DNA of 64,000 bases, taken from positions 186,001 to 250,000 of the forward strand of contig OZ244718.1 in the NCBI GenBank assembly GCA_965218945.1. Direction: 5' to 3'. The position numbers and the translations under genes were made by a program. Below are positions 49,472-59,139 of the stretch, piece by piece (position 1 is the stretch's first letter; every line of letters starts with the position of its first letter). Under the pieces are notes generated by a model. That model made no database searches. It saw only the letters and a program-made list of their open reading frames with translations, and was not told the origin of the DNA. The DNA is from DAOUJW01 sp965218945. GTDB lineage: Bacteria; Chloroflexota; Dehalococcoidia; Lucifugimonadales; UBA2985.

Positions 49472-51484
49472 TTGGTCAGAAACATAACAATATCGCCACC
49501 GCTTGTACTGGCAGCCGTTGTGGTAGCACTGGCCTTAGTAATCGGTGCATCGGTCTGGCCTTCGGGCCAGGCCGACGCCAGCGGGCACAGCGCCATGCGG
49601 TCACTCTCCTCATCCTCGGTAGGCCCTGGGGACGAGATTACAGTCACTATAGACGCCGCCAACCTCGACAGGTTCGGGCAGGTGGTGGAGACGCTGCCCG
49701 AGGGGTTCGAGTACATGGAAAATTCTACAACCCCGTCCGATCTCAGGACCAGTGTGACAGGGCAAGAGGTAAGGTTCACTATCTTTGGGGCTAGCCAGCG
49801 TATCACTTACAAGGTGACCGCCTCCGACATTGCTGACTCCTACACGTTTAGGGGCGCCGTTACGGACAGCTCCGGAGAAAGTGGCGATTTCCCTGATACC
49901 GACGTGACCGTGACAGCTGCCCCGGGGACAGACCCCGAGCCTGTACCCGCACCCGACACACCGTCGAATCGAGGGGCTACCAGGAGCCTGTCCCCGACGA
50001 CGGTTGATCCCGGCGGCGAGGTCACGGTGACCATAGCCGTAAACTACGGCGACTTCGGGCAGGTGGTGGAAATGCTGCCTGACGGGTTTGCCTATGTGCC
50101 GAATTCTGTTTCACCATCTGACGTCAGGGTTGCGGAAGACGGTCAGATGCTCACCTTCACCCTTCTTGGTGAGGATAGTTTCAGCTATACGGTTATGGCA
50201 TCACCCAACGGCGGGCGCCACACCTTTAGGACGAGCACTCTATACGATGATGAAGGCAACCCCCACGAGGTCGGTGGGTTGTCCGTGGTGACGGTTGACG
50301 CCCCGGTACCCACCGCTACCCGGCGGCTGCCGTCCAGGGTGAACCCCGGCGCCACCCTGACGGTAAACATCCGGGTCACGGATTACGGCAGATTCGGGCA
50401 GGTGGTGGAAATGCTGCCTGACGGGTTTGACTATGTGCCGGATTCTGTTTCACCATCTGACGTCAGGGTTGCGGAAGACGGTCAGATGCTCACCTTCACC
50501 CTTCTTGGTGAGGATAGTTTCAGCTACCGGGTTACCGCTCCCAGAGAGACGGGCCCCCACACCTTTGGCGAGGAGAGTATGCTGAGAACCGACCAAGGGG
50601 GTGAAACACCCGTCGGCGGAGCTTCCAGCCTAAGGGTCGGCACGGCGCCATCTACTGGCGGCGGAGGCACGGGTGGTGGTGGAGGCACGGGTAGCGGCGG
50701 AGACACCGGTGGTGGCGGTACCCCCGCGACGACCACCCCAGTTGGCTCTCCCCCAATAATCGCCGGCGGAACACGGGAAGAGTTCAACGTGCCGGAGAAC
50801 ATGACGGCTGTCACCTCTCTGAGCATTGTCGACGGGAGAACGGTAACCTGGAACATCAGCGGGGGATTCGACGCCGCGGAATTTACCATCGGAGCCGAGA
50901 GCGGTGAGCTGACGTTCAGAGCCGCGCCGGACTTCGAGAACCCAACAGATGAAGGCGCCAACAACGTCTATGTGGTGGTAGTCGGCGCAACTGACAGTGA
51001 CACGCTCTCCGACACCCTGCTGGTCCTGGTGACAGTGACCGACGTGGTGGACGAAAGCACGGCGACGCCAACGCCAGAGCCGACGGCCACGCTAGCGCCG
51101 ACAGCAACGCCAGCGCCGACGGCCACGCCAACGGCAGCGCCGACGGCGACGCCTGTGGCAACGGCAACGTCGATGCCTGAACCAACGGCAACGTCGATGC
51201 CTGAACCGACGGCAACGTCGATGCCAGAGCCGACGGCTACATCAGCGCCTGTGGCAACGGCAACGTCGATGCCTGCGGCAACAGCAACGTCAATGCCTGA
51301 GCCGACGGCAACGTCAATGCCTGAACCAACGTCAATGCCAGAGCCAACGGCAACGTCGATGCCTGCGCCAACGGCTGTGGCTCCGGAGGAACCAGGAGGC
51401 GGATTCCCGATATTGGTGGTTATCTTGATAGCCCTGGTAGTGGTGGGTGCAGGCGCGGCGTTCTATATCCGCTCACGGAGGTAG
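49472..51484 (+). CDS. surface-anchored repeat protein with Pro/Thr stalk
   Basis: A 670-residue protein starting at TTG (49472), AGGAGGAG just upstream. A signal peptide (ISPPLVLAAVVVALALVIGASVWPSGQADA) leads into three DUF11-like units: RSLSSSSVGPGDEITVTIDAANLDRFGQVVETLPEGFEYMENS, then FGQVVEMLPDGFAYVPNSVSPSDVRVAEDGQMLTFTLLGEDSFSY twice (almost identical). A Gly-rich spacer (GGGGTGGGG), a cadherin-like unit (PDFENPTDEGANNVYVV) and a stalk of ATSMPEPT repeats follow. The C-terminus has a membrane helix GFPILVVILIALVVVGAGAAFYI and RSRR, no LPXTG. Located 47 bases after the giant gene, so probably one transcript; a strong terminator follows. Confidence 0.85.
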   Translation: MVRNITISPPLVLAAVVVALALVIGASVWPSGQADASGHSAMRSLSSSSVGPGDEITVTIDAANLDRFGQVVETLPEGFEYMENSTTPSDLRTSVTGQEVRFTIFGASQRITYKVTASDIADSYTFRGAVTDSSGESGDFPDTDVTVTAAPGTDPEPVPAPDTPSNRGATRSLSPTTVDPGGEVTVTIAVNYGDFGQVVEMLPDGFAYVPNSVSPSDVRVAEDGQMLTFTLLGEDSFSYTVMASPNGGRHTFRTSTLYDDEGNPHEVGGLSVVTVDAPVPTATRRLPSRVNPGATLTVNIRVTDYGRFGQVVEMLPDGFDYVPDSVSPSDVRVAEDGQMLTFTLLGEDSFSYRVTAPRETGPHTFGEESMLRTDQGGETPVGGASSLRVGTAPSTGGGGTGGGGGTGSGGDTGGGGTPATTTPVGSPPIIAGGTREEFNVPENMTAVTSLSIVDGRTVTWNISGGFDAAEFTIGAESGELTFRAAPDFENPTDEGANNVYVVVVGATDSDTLSDTLLVLVTVTDVVDESTATPTPEPTATLAPTATPAPTATPTAAPTATPVATATSMPEPTATSMPEPTATSMPEPTATSAPVATATSMPAATATSMPEPTATSMPEPTSMPEPTATSMPAPTAVAPEEPGGGFPILVVILIALVVVGAGAAFYIRSRR

Positions 51485-51493
51485 CATAGTTTG

Positions 51494-51551
51494 ACAGTTA
51501 GTGCACGGTCCGGAGGAGTCGCAGTCCTTCGCCGTGCACTAACTGTTTTTT
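51494..51551 (+). terminator. strong intrinsic terminator
   Basis: Perfect 15-bp stem ACAGTTAGTGCACGG (51494-51508) / CCGTGCACTAACTGT (51532-51546) with T-run TTTTTTA. It closes the adhesin operon and separates it from the regulator gene. Confidence 0.93.
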
Positions 51552-51696
51552 ACATAAAGAGTGTTGTCAGCAACTGCGTCCCTGGTCTGCCCAGTCTGCC
51601 GAAAGGCGCGCCGGTTTCGCGTCGTTCTTGTCCGTAACGTCGTAAATTCTTCAGGTAAGGCATCAATTCTAAGAATAACCTCGGAGTCTCTCGAAG

Positions 51697-54090
51697 GTGG
51701 GTATTGCATTGAGTGAAGCTTCGATACTTAGGCGGGAAAATGAATTGCTGCGAGAGCGGCTCTCCAAGCTGAGTGAGGCTTGCCTTTGTATCAACGAGAG
51801 CGTGGACTCGGAGACGGTGCTGAAGGTGGCGCTCAACTCCGCCAGAGCGCTGACGGGGGCCTGCTACGGGGTGTTCACACTCCTGGACGATTCAGGGCGG
51901 ATAGAGGATGTCCTCCCCTCTGGGATGACGGAGGAGGAGGCCAAGCAACTGTGGGAGCTGCCGGAGGGAACAAGGCTCTTCGAGTACCTCGGCAGCATTG
52001 GGGGACCGCTGAGGCTCACAGACCTTCTGGGTCACATGAAGTCTCTGGGCCTCCCGGATTTCCGTCTTCCAGTGGAGGTGAGCCCACTCCTGTCCTTTCT
52101 GGCAGCGCCGGTGCTCCATCGAGGCGAGCGCGTCGGCAACATCTACCTTGCCGGCAAGGAATCAGGCGAAGGGTTCACGCGGGAAGACGAGGAGACCCTG
52201 GTAATGTTCGCGTCCCAAGCGGCAATGGTCATTGCCAATGCTCGTCGGTTTCGGGAGGAGCAGTGTGCGAGGGCCGACATGGAGAGCCTGGTAAACAACT
52301 TGCCAGTGGGCGTTGCGGTCTTCGACGCGACGACGGGAGCGCCGTTGTTGATCAACCCCGAGGCTACAAGGATTGTCGACAGCCTGCGGCAGCCTGAGCA
52401 GTCCTTGGAGCAGCTTCTCAACTTAATGACGTGCCGGCGGGCCGACGGGCGGGAGATCTCCCTCATGGAAGTGTCGATGGCGGAGGCGCTGAGCGCAGGG
52501 GAAACGGTTCGGGCGGAAGAGATCGTCCTGCGGGTTCCAGACGGCCGGAGCGTCAGTGCGCTGCTTGACGCCACACCCATCTTCTCGGAGGAGGGCGTGG
52601 TCGAATCCTTCGTGATGACCCTTCAGGACACGGCGCCTATGGAGGATCTGGAGCGAATGCGGACCGAGTTCCTGGGCACGGTGAGTCACGAGCTGCGTAC
52701 GCCCCTGACTTCCATCAGAGGATCGGCAACTACCCTGCTGGATGATTCCTCCGCTCTGCACCCCGCCGAGATGCGCCAGTTCTATCGAATCATCGTCGAG
52801 CAGTCCGACCGCATGGGTGGGCTGATCAGCAGCTTGGTGGATGTGGCGCGTATTGAGACGGGTACGTTGCCGGCGGATCCCAGGCCGGTGAAGGTGCCTG
52901 ACCTAATCGACGAGGCGAGGAGAACCTTCCTGAGCGGAGTAGGAATGAACGAGATCCACATCGACCTCGCTGGCCACCTACCCTTAGTCATGGCAGACCC
53001 GCAGCGCATTGTCCAAGTGCTGGGAAATCTCCTGTCCAATGCAGCCAGGTACTCCCCCAATGCGTCCCCGATCAGGATCGGCGCCGTGCAGGAGAAGTTG
53101 CACGTGGCCTTCTCCGTCACAGACCAAGGCCAGGGCGTGCCGGCCGAACGGCTGCCGCACCTGTTCAAGAAGTTCTTCCGGATCGCCAGCGAAGATGGGG
53201 GACGCGAACTTGCGGGGTCGGGCCTGGGTCTTGCGATCTGCAAAGGGATAGTGGAGGGGCATGGAGGCCGTATCTGGGCGGAGAGTGAAGGAGCGGGCTT
53301 TGGTACGCGGTTCACCTTTACGATTCCGGTGGTGGAGGAGAGTCAGAGCAGCCCGGCGATAGGGTCCGCTCAGCCCGCAGCCGATTCGCGGCGTACGGAT
53401 GGTGAGCAACAACGCATCCTCGCGGTAGACGATGATCCCCGGACGCTTCGGTACATTCGAGACGTCCTCTCCAAGGCAGGCTACGCTCCTGTAGTGACCG
53501 GCGATCCGCACGAGGTGTTCAGCCTCATGGAGGCGAGTGATCCGCAACTGGTCTTGTTGGACCTGATGCTACCAGGGACCGACGGTATCAAACTGATGCA
53601 GGAGATTCTGGAGATGGCCGACGTGCCAGTGATCTTCCTGTCCGCCTATGGCCAGGAAGAGTATGTCACCAGGGCCTTTGATTTAGGTGCAGTCGATTAC
53701 ATCGTTAAGCCTTTCGCTCCGATGGAGCTTGCAGCTAGGATCAGGGCGGCCCTACGCAAGAGTTGGTCTGTACAACAGTCTGCCGAACCTTATCTGCTGC
53801 GAGATCTAACCATTGACTACGCCCAACGAAGCGTAACCGTCGCTGGTCATCCGGTGGAGTTGACCCCGATCGAGTACCGACTGCTATACGAGCTCTCAGT
53901 GAACGCCGGTCGTGTATTGACCCACGATTACTTGCTGAGACGAATCTGGGGACCGGAATACTTAGGCTACTCACAACCCGTACGCTCCTTCGTCAAGAAG
54001 CTTCGTCACAAACTGGGCGACGACTCGAACAGCCCGAAGTACATCTTTACGCAGCCTCGAGTTGGGTACCGGATGGGGAAGGGTGAATGA
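51697..54090 (+). CDS. GAF-PAS sensor kinase fused to receiver and PhoB-type DNA-binding domain
   Basis: A 797-residue protein, GTG start (51697). Order: N-terminal coiled helix (ASILRRENELLRERLSKLSEA); GAF (about 25-195); PAS-like (about 200-310); HisKA with FLGTVSHELRTPLTSIRGSATTLL (phosphate His); HATPase with NLLSNAARYSPN, GQGVP and GSGLGLAICKGIVEGHGG; a linker; receiver (about 575-690) with LAVDDDPRT, LLDLMLPGTDG (phosphorylated Asp) and KPF; and a winged helix (VELTPIEYRLLYELSVNAGRVLTHDYLLRRIWGPEY). It has no membrane segment, so the signal is cytoplasmic. Fusing the kinase to its own DNA-binding output is unusual. It probably controls the neighbouring surface genes, an inference from position. 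Confidence 0.93.
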   Translation: MGIALSEASILRRENELLRERLSKLSEACLCINESVDSETVLKVALNSARALTGACYGVFTLLDDSGRIEDVLPSGMTEEEAKQLWELPEGTRLFEYLGSIGGPLRLTDLLGHMKSLGLPDFRLPVEVSPLLSFLAAPVLHRGERVGNIYLAGKESGEGFTREDEETLVMFASQAAMVIANARRFREEQCARADMESLVNNLPVGVAVFDATTGAPLLINPEATRIVDSLRQPEQSLEQLLNLMTCRRADGREISLMEVSMAEALSAGETVRAEEIVLRVPDGRSVSALLDATPIFSEEGVVESFVMTLQDTAPMEDLERMRTEFLGTVSHELRTPLTSIRGSATTLLDDSSALHPAEMRQFYRIIVEQSDRMGGLISSLVDVARIETGTLPADPRPVKVPDLIDEARRTFLSGVGMNEIHIDLAGHLPLVMADPQRIVQVLGNLLSNAARYSPNASPIRIGAVQEKLHVAFSVTDQGQGVPAERLPHLFKKFFRIASEDGGRELAGSGLGLAICKGIVEGHGGRIWAESEGAGFGTRFTFTIPVVEESQSSPAIGSAQPAADSRRTDGEQQRILAVDDDPRTLRYIRDVLSKAGYAPVVTGDPHEVFSLMEASDPQLVLLDLMLPGTDGIKLMQEILEMADVPVIFLSAYGQEEYVTRAFDLGAVDYIVKPFAPMELAARIRAALRKSWSVQQSAEPYLLRDLTIDYAQRSVTVAGHPVELTPIEYRLLYELSVNAGRVLTHDYLLRRIWGPEYLGYSQPVRSFVKKLRHKLGDDSNSPKYIFTQPRVGYRMGKGE

Positions 54091-54616
54091 TCTGGGGAGG
54101 AAACAGAGTGGCCGACCATGTCTTCGCTGAGACGCAGCCGCAATAATGAGGGGGGTTCCTCTGTTGTTCTCACGTCCTCCGACAGGGGTCGGCTCGCAAA
54201 GAAAAAGGCACATTGCTCCGAGGCACTCTTTCGATGAGTCGTCAGGGGCTTTATATCTGGTAGACGAGAGGGCTTATCGGGACATAGTTAGGGTCGTCTG
54301 ACAACTCACTACATTGAAAGTCTCCAGCGAAGCTTTCCAAGTACAGTACACTCAAGTGGGCCTAAGTTGGCGGTAGACAGAACCATTTTCGAGATGTGGC
54401 TGGGAGCAGGGTAAGAATACTTAGACTCGGGTCACCATGGTCATTGAGGTAAGGCTCCCCTATCCCTGTGCAGTGATCACGTCTCCTTCCTATAGGTAGG
54501 GGTAGCAACTGGGCAACTGCGAGCATGCAAGCTCATGATGCCTGAATTCCTTGCCAGTCAAGCGTCCGTCTCCTTGGTCGCTTCTCCCACCTGTCCTCAA
54601 TGTGGTCCTATCGGTA
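54091..54616. other. intergenic region, nothing recognised
   Basis: About 525 bases between the regulator and the HIRAN gene. No ORF, tRNA, hairpin or repeat stands out on either strand. Confidence 0.4.
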
Positions 54617-55357
54617 TCATTCTCTTGCCTCTATTCTGATCCTGACTGACGGAACTGGACCGACCTTACTGTCTACGACTGTGCCCTTGCCGACCCACCC
54701 AGCATCGAGGTCTGGTGCTATGAGTTGAGCATAATCCTTTGGTGCGTAGCCTATGGGCTGGTCATCAAAAGTGACAAATACTGCATTTCTGTCTACAAGG
54801 TTATCGTAATCCCGCCTAAGAAAGACTTCACTCCCCGAAACCGCTTGGGCTGCTATCTGCCTCCGGCCCTCAAAAGCTACTCCTCGAACGTCCATTTCCA
54901 GCGGAAATGTCGGTTCGGTCGTCAGTAACGGGTTTCTAGCGCTGCGTTGGAATGCATTAAGTGTCTCTTCCAACACTGCCCCTTCGAGATCGTACGAGTA
55001 ACGAAGATCCTCAGATGTCATAGGTCTCAGCCAGTCCAGAAAGTCTGAGTACGTGTGCCCGTTGTCTTTCCCATTTGAAACAGCTTCCCTCTTTGCAACG
55101 TAATCAGCACCGATCCGGATAGCTGCTTCTCTCGAAGCGGCCCCGGCTGCCGCAGCCCAAGCTGCTTCGGGAAACCCCACCCCGGCCTTTATCATGGCCG
55201 GAAGGGTGCGCACCTTCAAGGGAAGATTGTCCTCTTCAATGCTCAACTTGCTGGTGGCTATCCTAAGGAACCCAGACGTAACCCAAGGCAATCGGCTACC
55301 GAAATAATCCTCAATGAACTTTGCAAGTTGCTCAACACTAGGGGCATCATCACCTAG
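54617..55357 (-). pseudogene. HIRAN-domain protein, main part, 5' end displaced by an IS
   Basis: The minus-strand frame starts after the CTAG at the IS left end and runs 246 codons to its stop. Last about 90 residues are a HIRAN domain (VRGVAFEGRRQIAAQAVSGSEVFLRRDYDNLVDRNAVFVTF, then IGYAPKDYAQLIAPDLDAG). Upstream parts are helical (AGVGFPEAAWAAAAGAASREAAI). A TTG at 55291 could restart translation, but the native beginning is at 56945 (MAISERQL). Removing the IS and one CTAG restores a single 254-codon frame. Confidence 0.85.
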
Positions 55358-56917
55358 GAGCCCGTCCGAGAAACACGGCTGGCGAGTGGTTGGGTGTATG
55401 ATAGGGCCAGTCCAGTAGCGGGGAGTTGTTGATGAGCAAGACCTACCTTCCCTACGAACCCGACCAGCAGTTGCTGTTGCCGGCGGCGTTGCAGGAGTGG
55501 CTGCCTGACGACCATCTGGCCTACTTCATATCCGACGTGGTGGACCAGTTGGACATGTCGGAGGTCACCGCTCGCTACGAGCGGGAACGGCGTGGCGGGC
55601 CGCCGTATCATCCACGGATGATGGTCAAGGCGCTGCTGTATGGCTACTGCGTCGGTGTGGCGTCCTCACGCCGCATCGCCCAGCGTCTCCACGAGGACAT
55701 CGCCTTCAGGGTGTTGGCGGCGAACAACACACCGGACTTCCGGACCATCTCCGACTTTCGCAAGGATAATCTGGATGCGCTGTCGGGCCTGTTCGTACAG
55801 GTACTGGCGTTGTGCCAGCGGGCGGGGCTGGTGAAGCTGGGGCACGTGGCGCTGGACGGCACGAAGGTCAAGGCCAACGCATCGAAGCATAAGGCGATGA
55901 GTTATGGACGCATGAAGGAGAGGGAAGCGCAGTTGGCGGCGGAGGTAGCGGAGTTGTTGCGACAGGCTCAGGCAGCGGATGATGAGGAAGACCGGCGGTA
56001 CGGCAAAGACAAGCGTGGAGATGAGTTGCCGGAGGAGTTGGCCTTTCGAGAGGGTCGGTTGGAGAAGATACGGGAAGCCATGGCGGCGCTGGAAGCCGAG
56101 GCGCAGGCGGCTGCCGAACAGGCCGAGGCCGAAGGTGGTAAGCGCCCGGGTGTGCCCGACGACAAGGCCCAGCGCAACTTCACCGACACCGAGTCGCGCA
56201 TCATCCCCGCACCTGGAGGAAAGGACTTCCTGCAAGGGTACAACTGTCAGGCTGTGGTGGACAGCGCTCACCAGGTGATCGTGGCGGCGCGGGCCACCAA
56301 CCAGACTTCGGATAAGCAACAGGCTGTGGCGATGATGGAGGAGACCATCGACAACGTCGGCGCAGTTCCCAGGGAAGTATCCGCCGATGCCGGCTACTAC
56401 TCGGCAAAGGCAGTCGATGAGCTCTATGCTCTGGGCGTGGACCCGTTTGTCGCGCCGGAGCAGACCCGCCACGGCCGGGTTGTGCCACCCGCGCCCCGAG
56501 GTCGCATACCCAGCCATCTGTCTCCCAGGGACCGGATGCGACGGAAGTTACAGACCAGGCGGGGTCGGCAGCGCTACGCTTTGCGGATGCAAACTGTGGA
56601 GCCGGTATTCGGCCAGATCAAGCAGGGCCGGGGATTCCGGCAGTTCCTGCTGCGGGGACTGGAGAAGGTGAACGGCGAATGGTCGCTGATCTGCACGGGA
56701 CACAACCTGCTCAAACTGTTCCGCTTTGGGGTCAATCTGCACAGGAAAGCACGGGGCGGTGGGCCAGCCCAACGCATCAGGAACTCTTGCCGAGGTAGTG
56801 AGCACGGCGCTATTCGCAAAGCTATCTGGGGGCTGGCCGGGGCAACCGGCACAATTAGTTGTCGCGATCCATTGTCGCTGACCCGCAACCACAGTTAGCT
56901 AATCCTCGGACGGGCTG
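55358..56917 (+). mobile_element. insertion sequence copy 2 (1560 bp, IS1182-like), CTAG target duplication
   Basis: Same length as copy 1. Ends with core AGCCCGTCCGAG on each side; CTAG at 55354-55357 and 56918-56921. Nearly identical to copy 1, and its transposase is intact. Confidence 0.92.
55432..56898 (+). CDS. IS1182-like transposase, full length (copy 2)
   Basis: A 488-residue protein, ATG 55432 (an upstream TTG two codons earlier also exists). Identical architecture to the copy 1 frame, but TCG at the nonsense position lets it continue with SLICTGHNLLKLFRFGVNLHRKARGG to the end. The acidic triad is intact: VALDGTKVKANAS, VSADAGYYSAKAV, VEPVFGQIK. Probably the active source of the family in this window. 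Confidence 0.93.
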   Translation: MSKTYLPYEPDQQLLLPAALQEWLPDDHLAYFISDVVDQLDMSEVTARYERERRGGPPYHPRMMVKALLYGYCVGVASSRRIAQRLHEDIAFRVLAANNTPDFRTISDFRKDNLDALSGLFVQVLALCQRAGLVKLGHVALDGTKVKANASKHKAMSYGRMKEREAQLAAEVAELLRQAQAADDEEDRRYGKDKRGDELPEELAFREGRLEKIREAMAALEAEAQAAAEQAEAEGGKRPGVPDDKAQRNFTDTESRIIPAPGGKDFLQGYNCQAVVDSAHQVIVAARATNQTSDKQQAVAMMEETIDNVGAVPREVSADAGYYSAKAVDELYALGVDPFVAPEQTRHGRVVPPAPRGRIPSHLSPRDRMRRKLQTRRGRQRYALRMQTVEPVFGQIKQGRGFRQFLLRGLEKVNGEWSLICTGHNLLKLFRFGVNLHRKARGGGPAQRIRNSCRGSEHGAIRKAIWGLAGATGTISCRDPLSLTRNHS

Positions 56918-56945
56918 CTAGCAGCTGTCGTTCGGAGATTGCCAT
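56918..56945 (-). pseudogene. 5' end of the HIRAN-domain gene
   Basis: ATG at 56945-56943 begins MAISERQL and runs into CTAG at 56921. An in-frame TAG four codons upstream confirms the start. With the IS removed it joins 55357 in frame. Confidence 0.75.
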
Positions 56946-57133
56946 GTGTTGAGACTACCAGCATGGTGTCACGGCCAGACTGACCGGGGTTCCCGAGCCA
57001 AGACAGAATCCGTGCCCCGAAGCGCCTCCTCAGTCGGTTAACAGGTGGGCGAGGCCCAGGTCCTTGGCCGGTTCAAGCAAGCGCCATCATGTGCCGTGCC
57101 GCTGAAGGTAGAGCCGCCCAAGGACGATCGACA

Positions 57134-58153
57134 CTAAAGCCCGCCGCAGAAGTCCAGGCCCGTGCTGGCGAAGTCGTTGATCTCTACGCCGCGCAACTCG
57201 GAGGGTATGCAGCCTGTCAGTTCACTGTTTTCGGAGAGGGAAATCATATTCAAGTTAGTGAGGGCACCCAGTTGGTTCGGAATCCTGCCGCTCAACTGGT
57301 TGCTGTCGAGGAATAGCACTTCCAAGTCGGAGAGGCTGCCCAACTCGGCAGGTATACCTCCAGTCAACTGGTTAAGACTCAGGATCAGCGATTCCAGTTT
57401 GGCGAGGTTGCCCAACTCGGCAGGGATCGCGCCAGTCAGCTGGTTGCTGCTCATGGACAGTCCTTCCAGGTTGGAGAGGTTGCCCAACTCGGCAGGTATA
57501 CCTCCAGTCAACTGGGGGTTTGCACTGATGTACAGCGTCTTCAGGTTGGAGAGGTTGCCCAACTCGGTCGGGATGCTTCCGCTCAGCTGGTTGCCGCTGA
57601 GGGACAGCGCTTCCAGGTTGGAGAGGCTGCCGAGTTCTGTCGGGATGGAGCCGATCAACTGGTTGCTGCTGAGAGACAGCAAGGTCAGATTGGACAGGCT
57701 GCCGAGTTCTGTCGGGATGCCTCCGCTCAACTGGTTGCCGTCAAGGTACAGTGCTTCCAGGTTGGACAGGCTGCCGAGTTCTGTCGGGATGCCTCCAGTC
57801 AACTGGTCCCACTGTAGGGTCAGCCTTTCCAGCTTGGACAGGTTGCCAAGTTCGGTTGGGATGGTGCCGCTCAACCGGTTACTTATCAGAGACAGCTCCG
57901 TGACGCGGCCGGCGGCGTCGGTGGTGACGCCGTACCAATCGCCGATGGGAGATTCGCTCAGCCAGTTGTCATTGTTTCTCCAGTTATCCCCGCCGGTGGC
58001 CCGGTAGAGAGCTTCCAGCGTGCTTTTGTCGTTATCTTGTCCGAGCGCCACGCTACCCTGCCAGAGAAGAGTAATTCCAATTAAGGCTGCTACTATTGCA
58101 GCGAGCAGAATCAGGCTTGATTTACTCCGACGGTATGCCGATGGGTTCTCCAT
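57134..58153 (-). CDS. secreted leucine-rich repeat protein
   Basis: A 339-residue protein. N-terminal signal/anchor (SKSSLILLAAIVAALIGITLLW), then an LRRNT-like region (ALYRATGGDNWRNNDNWLSESPIGDWYGVTTD), and about nine 24-residue LRRs (LSGTIPTELGNLSKLERLTL and so on). This is the plant-type LRR form seen in bacterial surface proteins and ends with GCIPSELRGVEINDFASTGLDFC. Probable surface-recognition protein, partner unknown. ATG 58153 has GGAG at -12. Confidence 0.88.
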   Translation of the reverse strand: MENPSAYRRSKSSLILLAAIVAALIGITLLWQGSVALGQDNDKSTLEALYRATGGDNWRNNDNWLSESPIGDWYGVTTDAAGRVTELSLISNRLSGTIPTELGNLSKLERLTLQWDQLTGGIPTELGSLSNLEALYLDGNQLSGGIPTELGSLSNLTLLSLSSNQLIGSIPTELGSLSNLEALSLSGNQLSGSIPTELGNLSNLKTLYISANPQLTGGIPAELGNLSNLEGLSMSSNQLTGAIPAELGNLAKLESLILSLNQLTGGIPAELGSLSDLEVLFLDSNQLSGRIPNQLGALTNLNMISLSENSELTGCIPSELRGVEINDFASTGLDFCGGL

Positions 58154-58753
58154 GTCCCAGCTCCTTTGATGGAATGTGCACGGCCCTTCTTGCGTTTCAA
58201 CTCCTGCGGTCGCGGCCCTTCACCGTCGCGCCGCCTCAGCTCGTCTACCGGTAAGGGTCATTGCTCCTCTCTCCTAACGTCGTATGATTGCCTGGACTTC
58301 TCGGCGCCCATGACAAGGCTTGCCGCCCGAAAGCGGCCCTCGCCAACATAAATCGTACTGAGCTTCCAAGCCGGATATAAGGAGCAAATGTCTAAATTGC
58401 ACTAGACATTTGTCTATAGGGGTGGCATAGGCATGTGCCTACCAGGTGCCTATGCCCATGTCGCGGCAGGTCTCAGCCCGGCGTGTTCAGGAAGCGAAGT
58501 GGAGGCTCAACGGGACTCGCATCGGCTGACGGCCGGGGAATGGGGGGAGCGAGCGGGACGTAGCCGAGAGCGTCGGAATGGCTGCGGCGGTCTGAAACAA
58601 GCCGGAGCTGCTCCAGCCGTTACAGCAGGGGCCTCTCCGCTTGCTGCCGGCCCGCTTCGCCGGTTCCCGGCGGACCGACGCCGGGGCAAGGCAGGCGTCA
58701 GGTTATAGCGCCAACCTGAAGTGTAATTCGAAAGTTCTTGATTTTGTCAAGCG
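58154..58753. other. intergenic region with two palindromes
   Basis: About 600 bases upstream of the leucine-rich gene and past two tRNAs, with no supported ORF. AAATGTCTA (58386-58394) / TAGACATTT (58403-58411) is a 9-bp operator-like palindrome. GGCATAGGCA (58424-58433) / TGCCTATGCC (58447-58456) is a 10-bp stem. Both lie upstream of the leucine-rich gene's own start region and may be regulatory. The rest is GC-rich and shows nothing else. Confidence 0.45.
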
Positions 58754-58830
58754 TGGTGGGCGATAGAGGACTCGAACCTCTGGCCTCTTGCGTGTAAAGC
58801 AAGCGCTCTAACCAACTGAGCTAATCGCCC
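58754..58830 (-). tRNA. tRNA-Val (TAC anticodon), CCA encoded
   Basis: Minus strand GGGCGAT...ATCGCCC acceptor, D arm TAGCTCAGTTGGTTAGAGCGC, anticodon arm CTTGC-TTTACAC-GCAAG with anticodon TAC, T arm AGAGG-TTCGAGT-CCTCT, then A and CCA. Clean cloverleaf. Confidence 0.95.
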
Positions 58831-58847
58831 GATTTTGACTTGTTATA

Positions 58848-58924
58848 TGGTGCGCTTGGCGGGACTTGAACCCACGACCTCAGCCTTCGCAGGGCTGCGC
58901 TCTATCCAGCTGAGCTACAAGCGC
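58848..58924 (-). tRNA. tRNA-Arg (GCG anticodon), CCA encoded
   Basis: Minus strand acceptor GCGCTTG/CAAGCGC, anticodon arm CAGCC-CTGCGAA-GGCTG, so anticodon GCG (reads CGC/CGU). T arm GTGGG-TTCAAGT-CCCGC. Most bacteria use ACG for these codons. It lies 17 bases from tRNA-Val, probably one transcript. Confidence 0.9.
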
Positions 58925-59139
58925 GCTTCTCCGCCGCTCATCCACAACAACTACCCCACTATAACATCTTACTCGTTGACAACAGGTCACAGCAATAGTG
59001 TTGAGTAATAACTCCGTCTGTCCCGCGCCGACGTTTAAGACGCCGGTGTGACATAGAATCGAGACACCCCGCTTGCATACGCCAAGTATGTCAGGGTGGG
59101 GATGGGCTATAATAGCAGAGGAGATATGGAAACATCGTT

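Noticed and set aside
58433..58708. 91-codon plus-strand frame
   Set aside because: High Arg/Gly/Ala content typical of GC-rich non-coding DNA, no ribosome site, no domain, and covered by a hairpin at its start.
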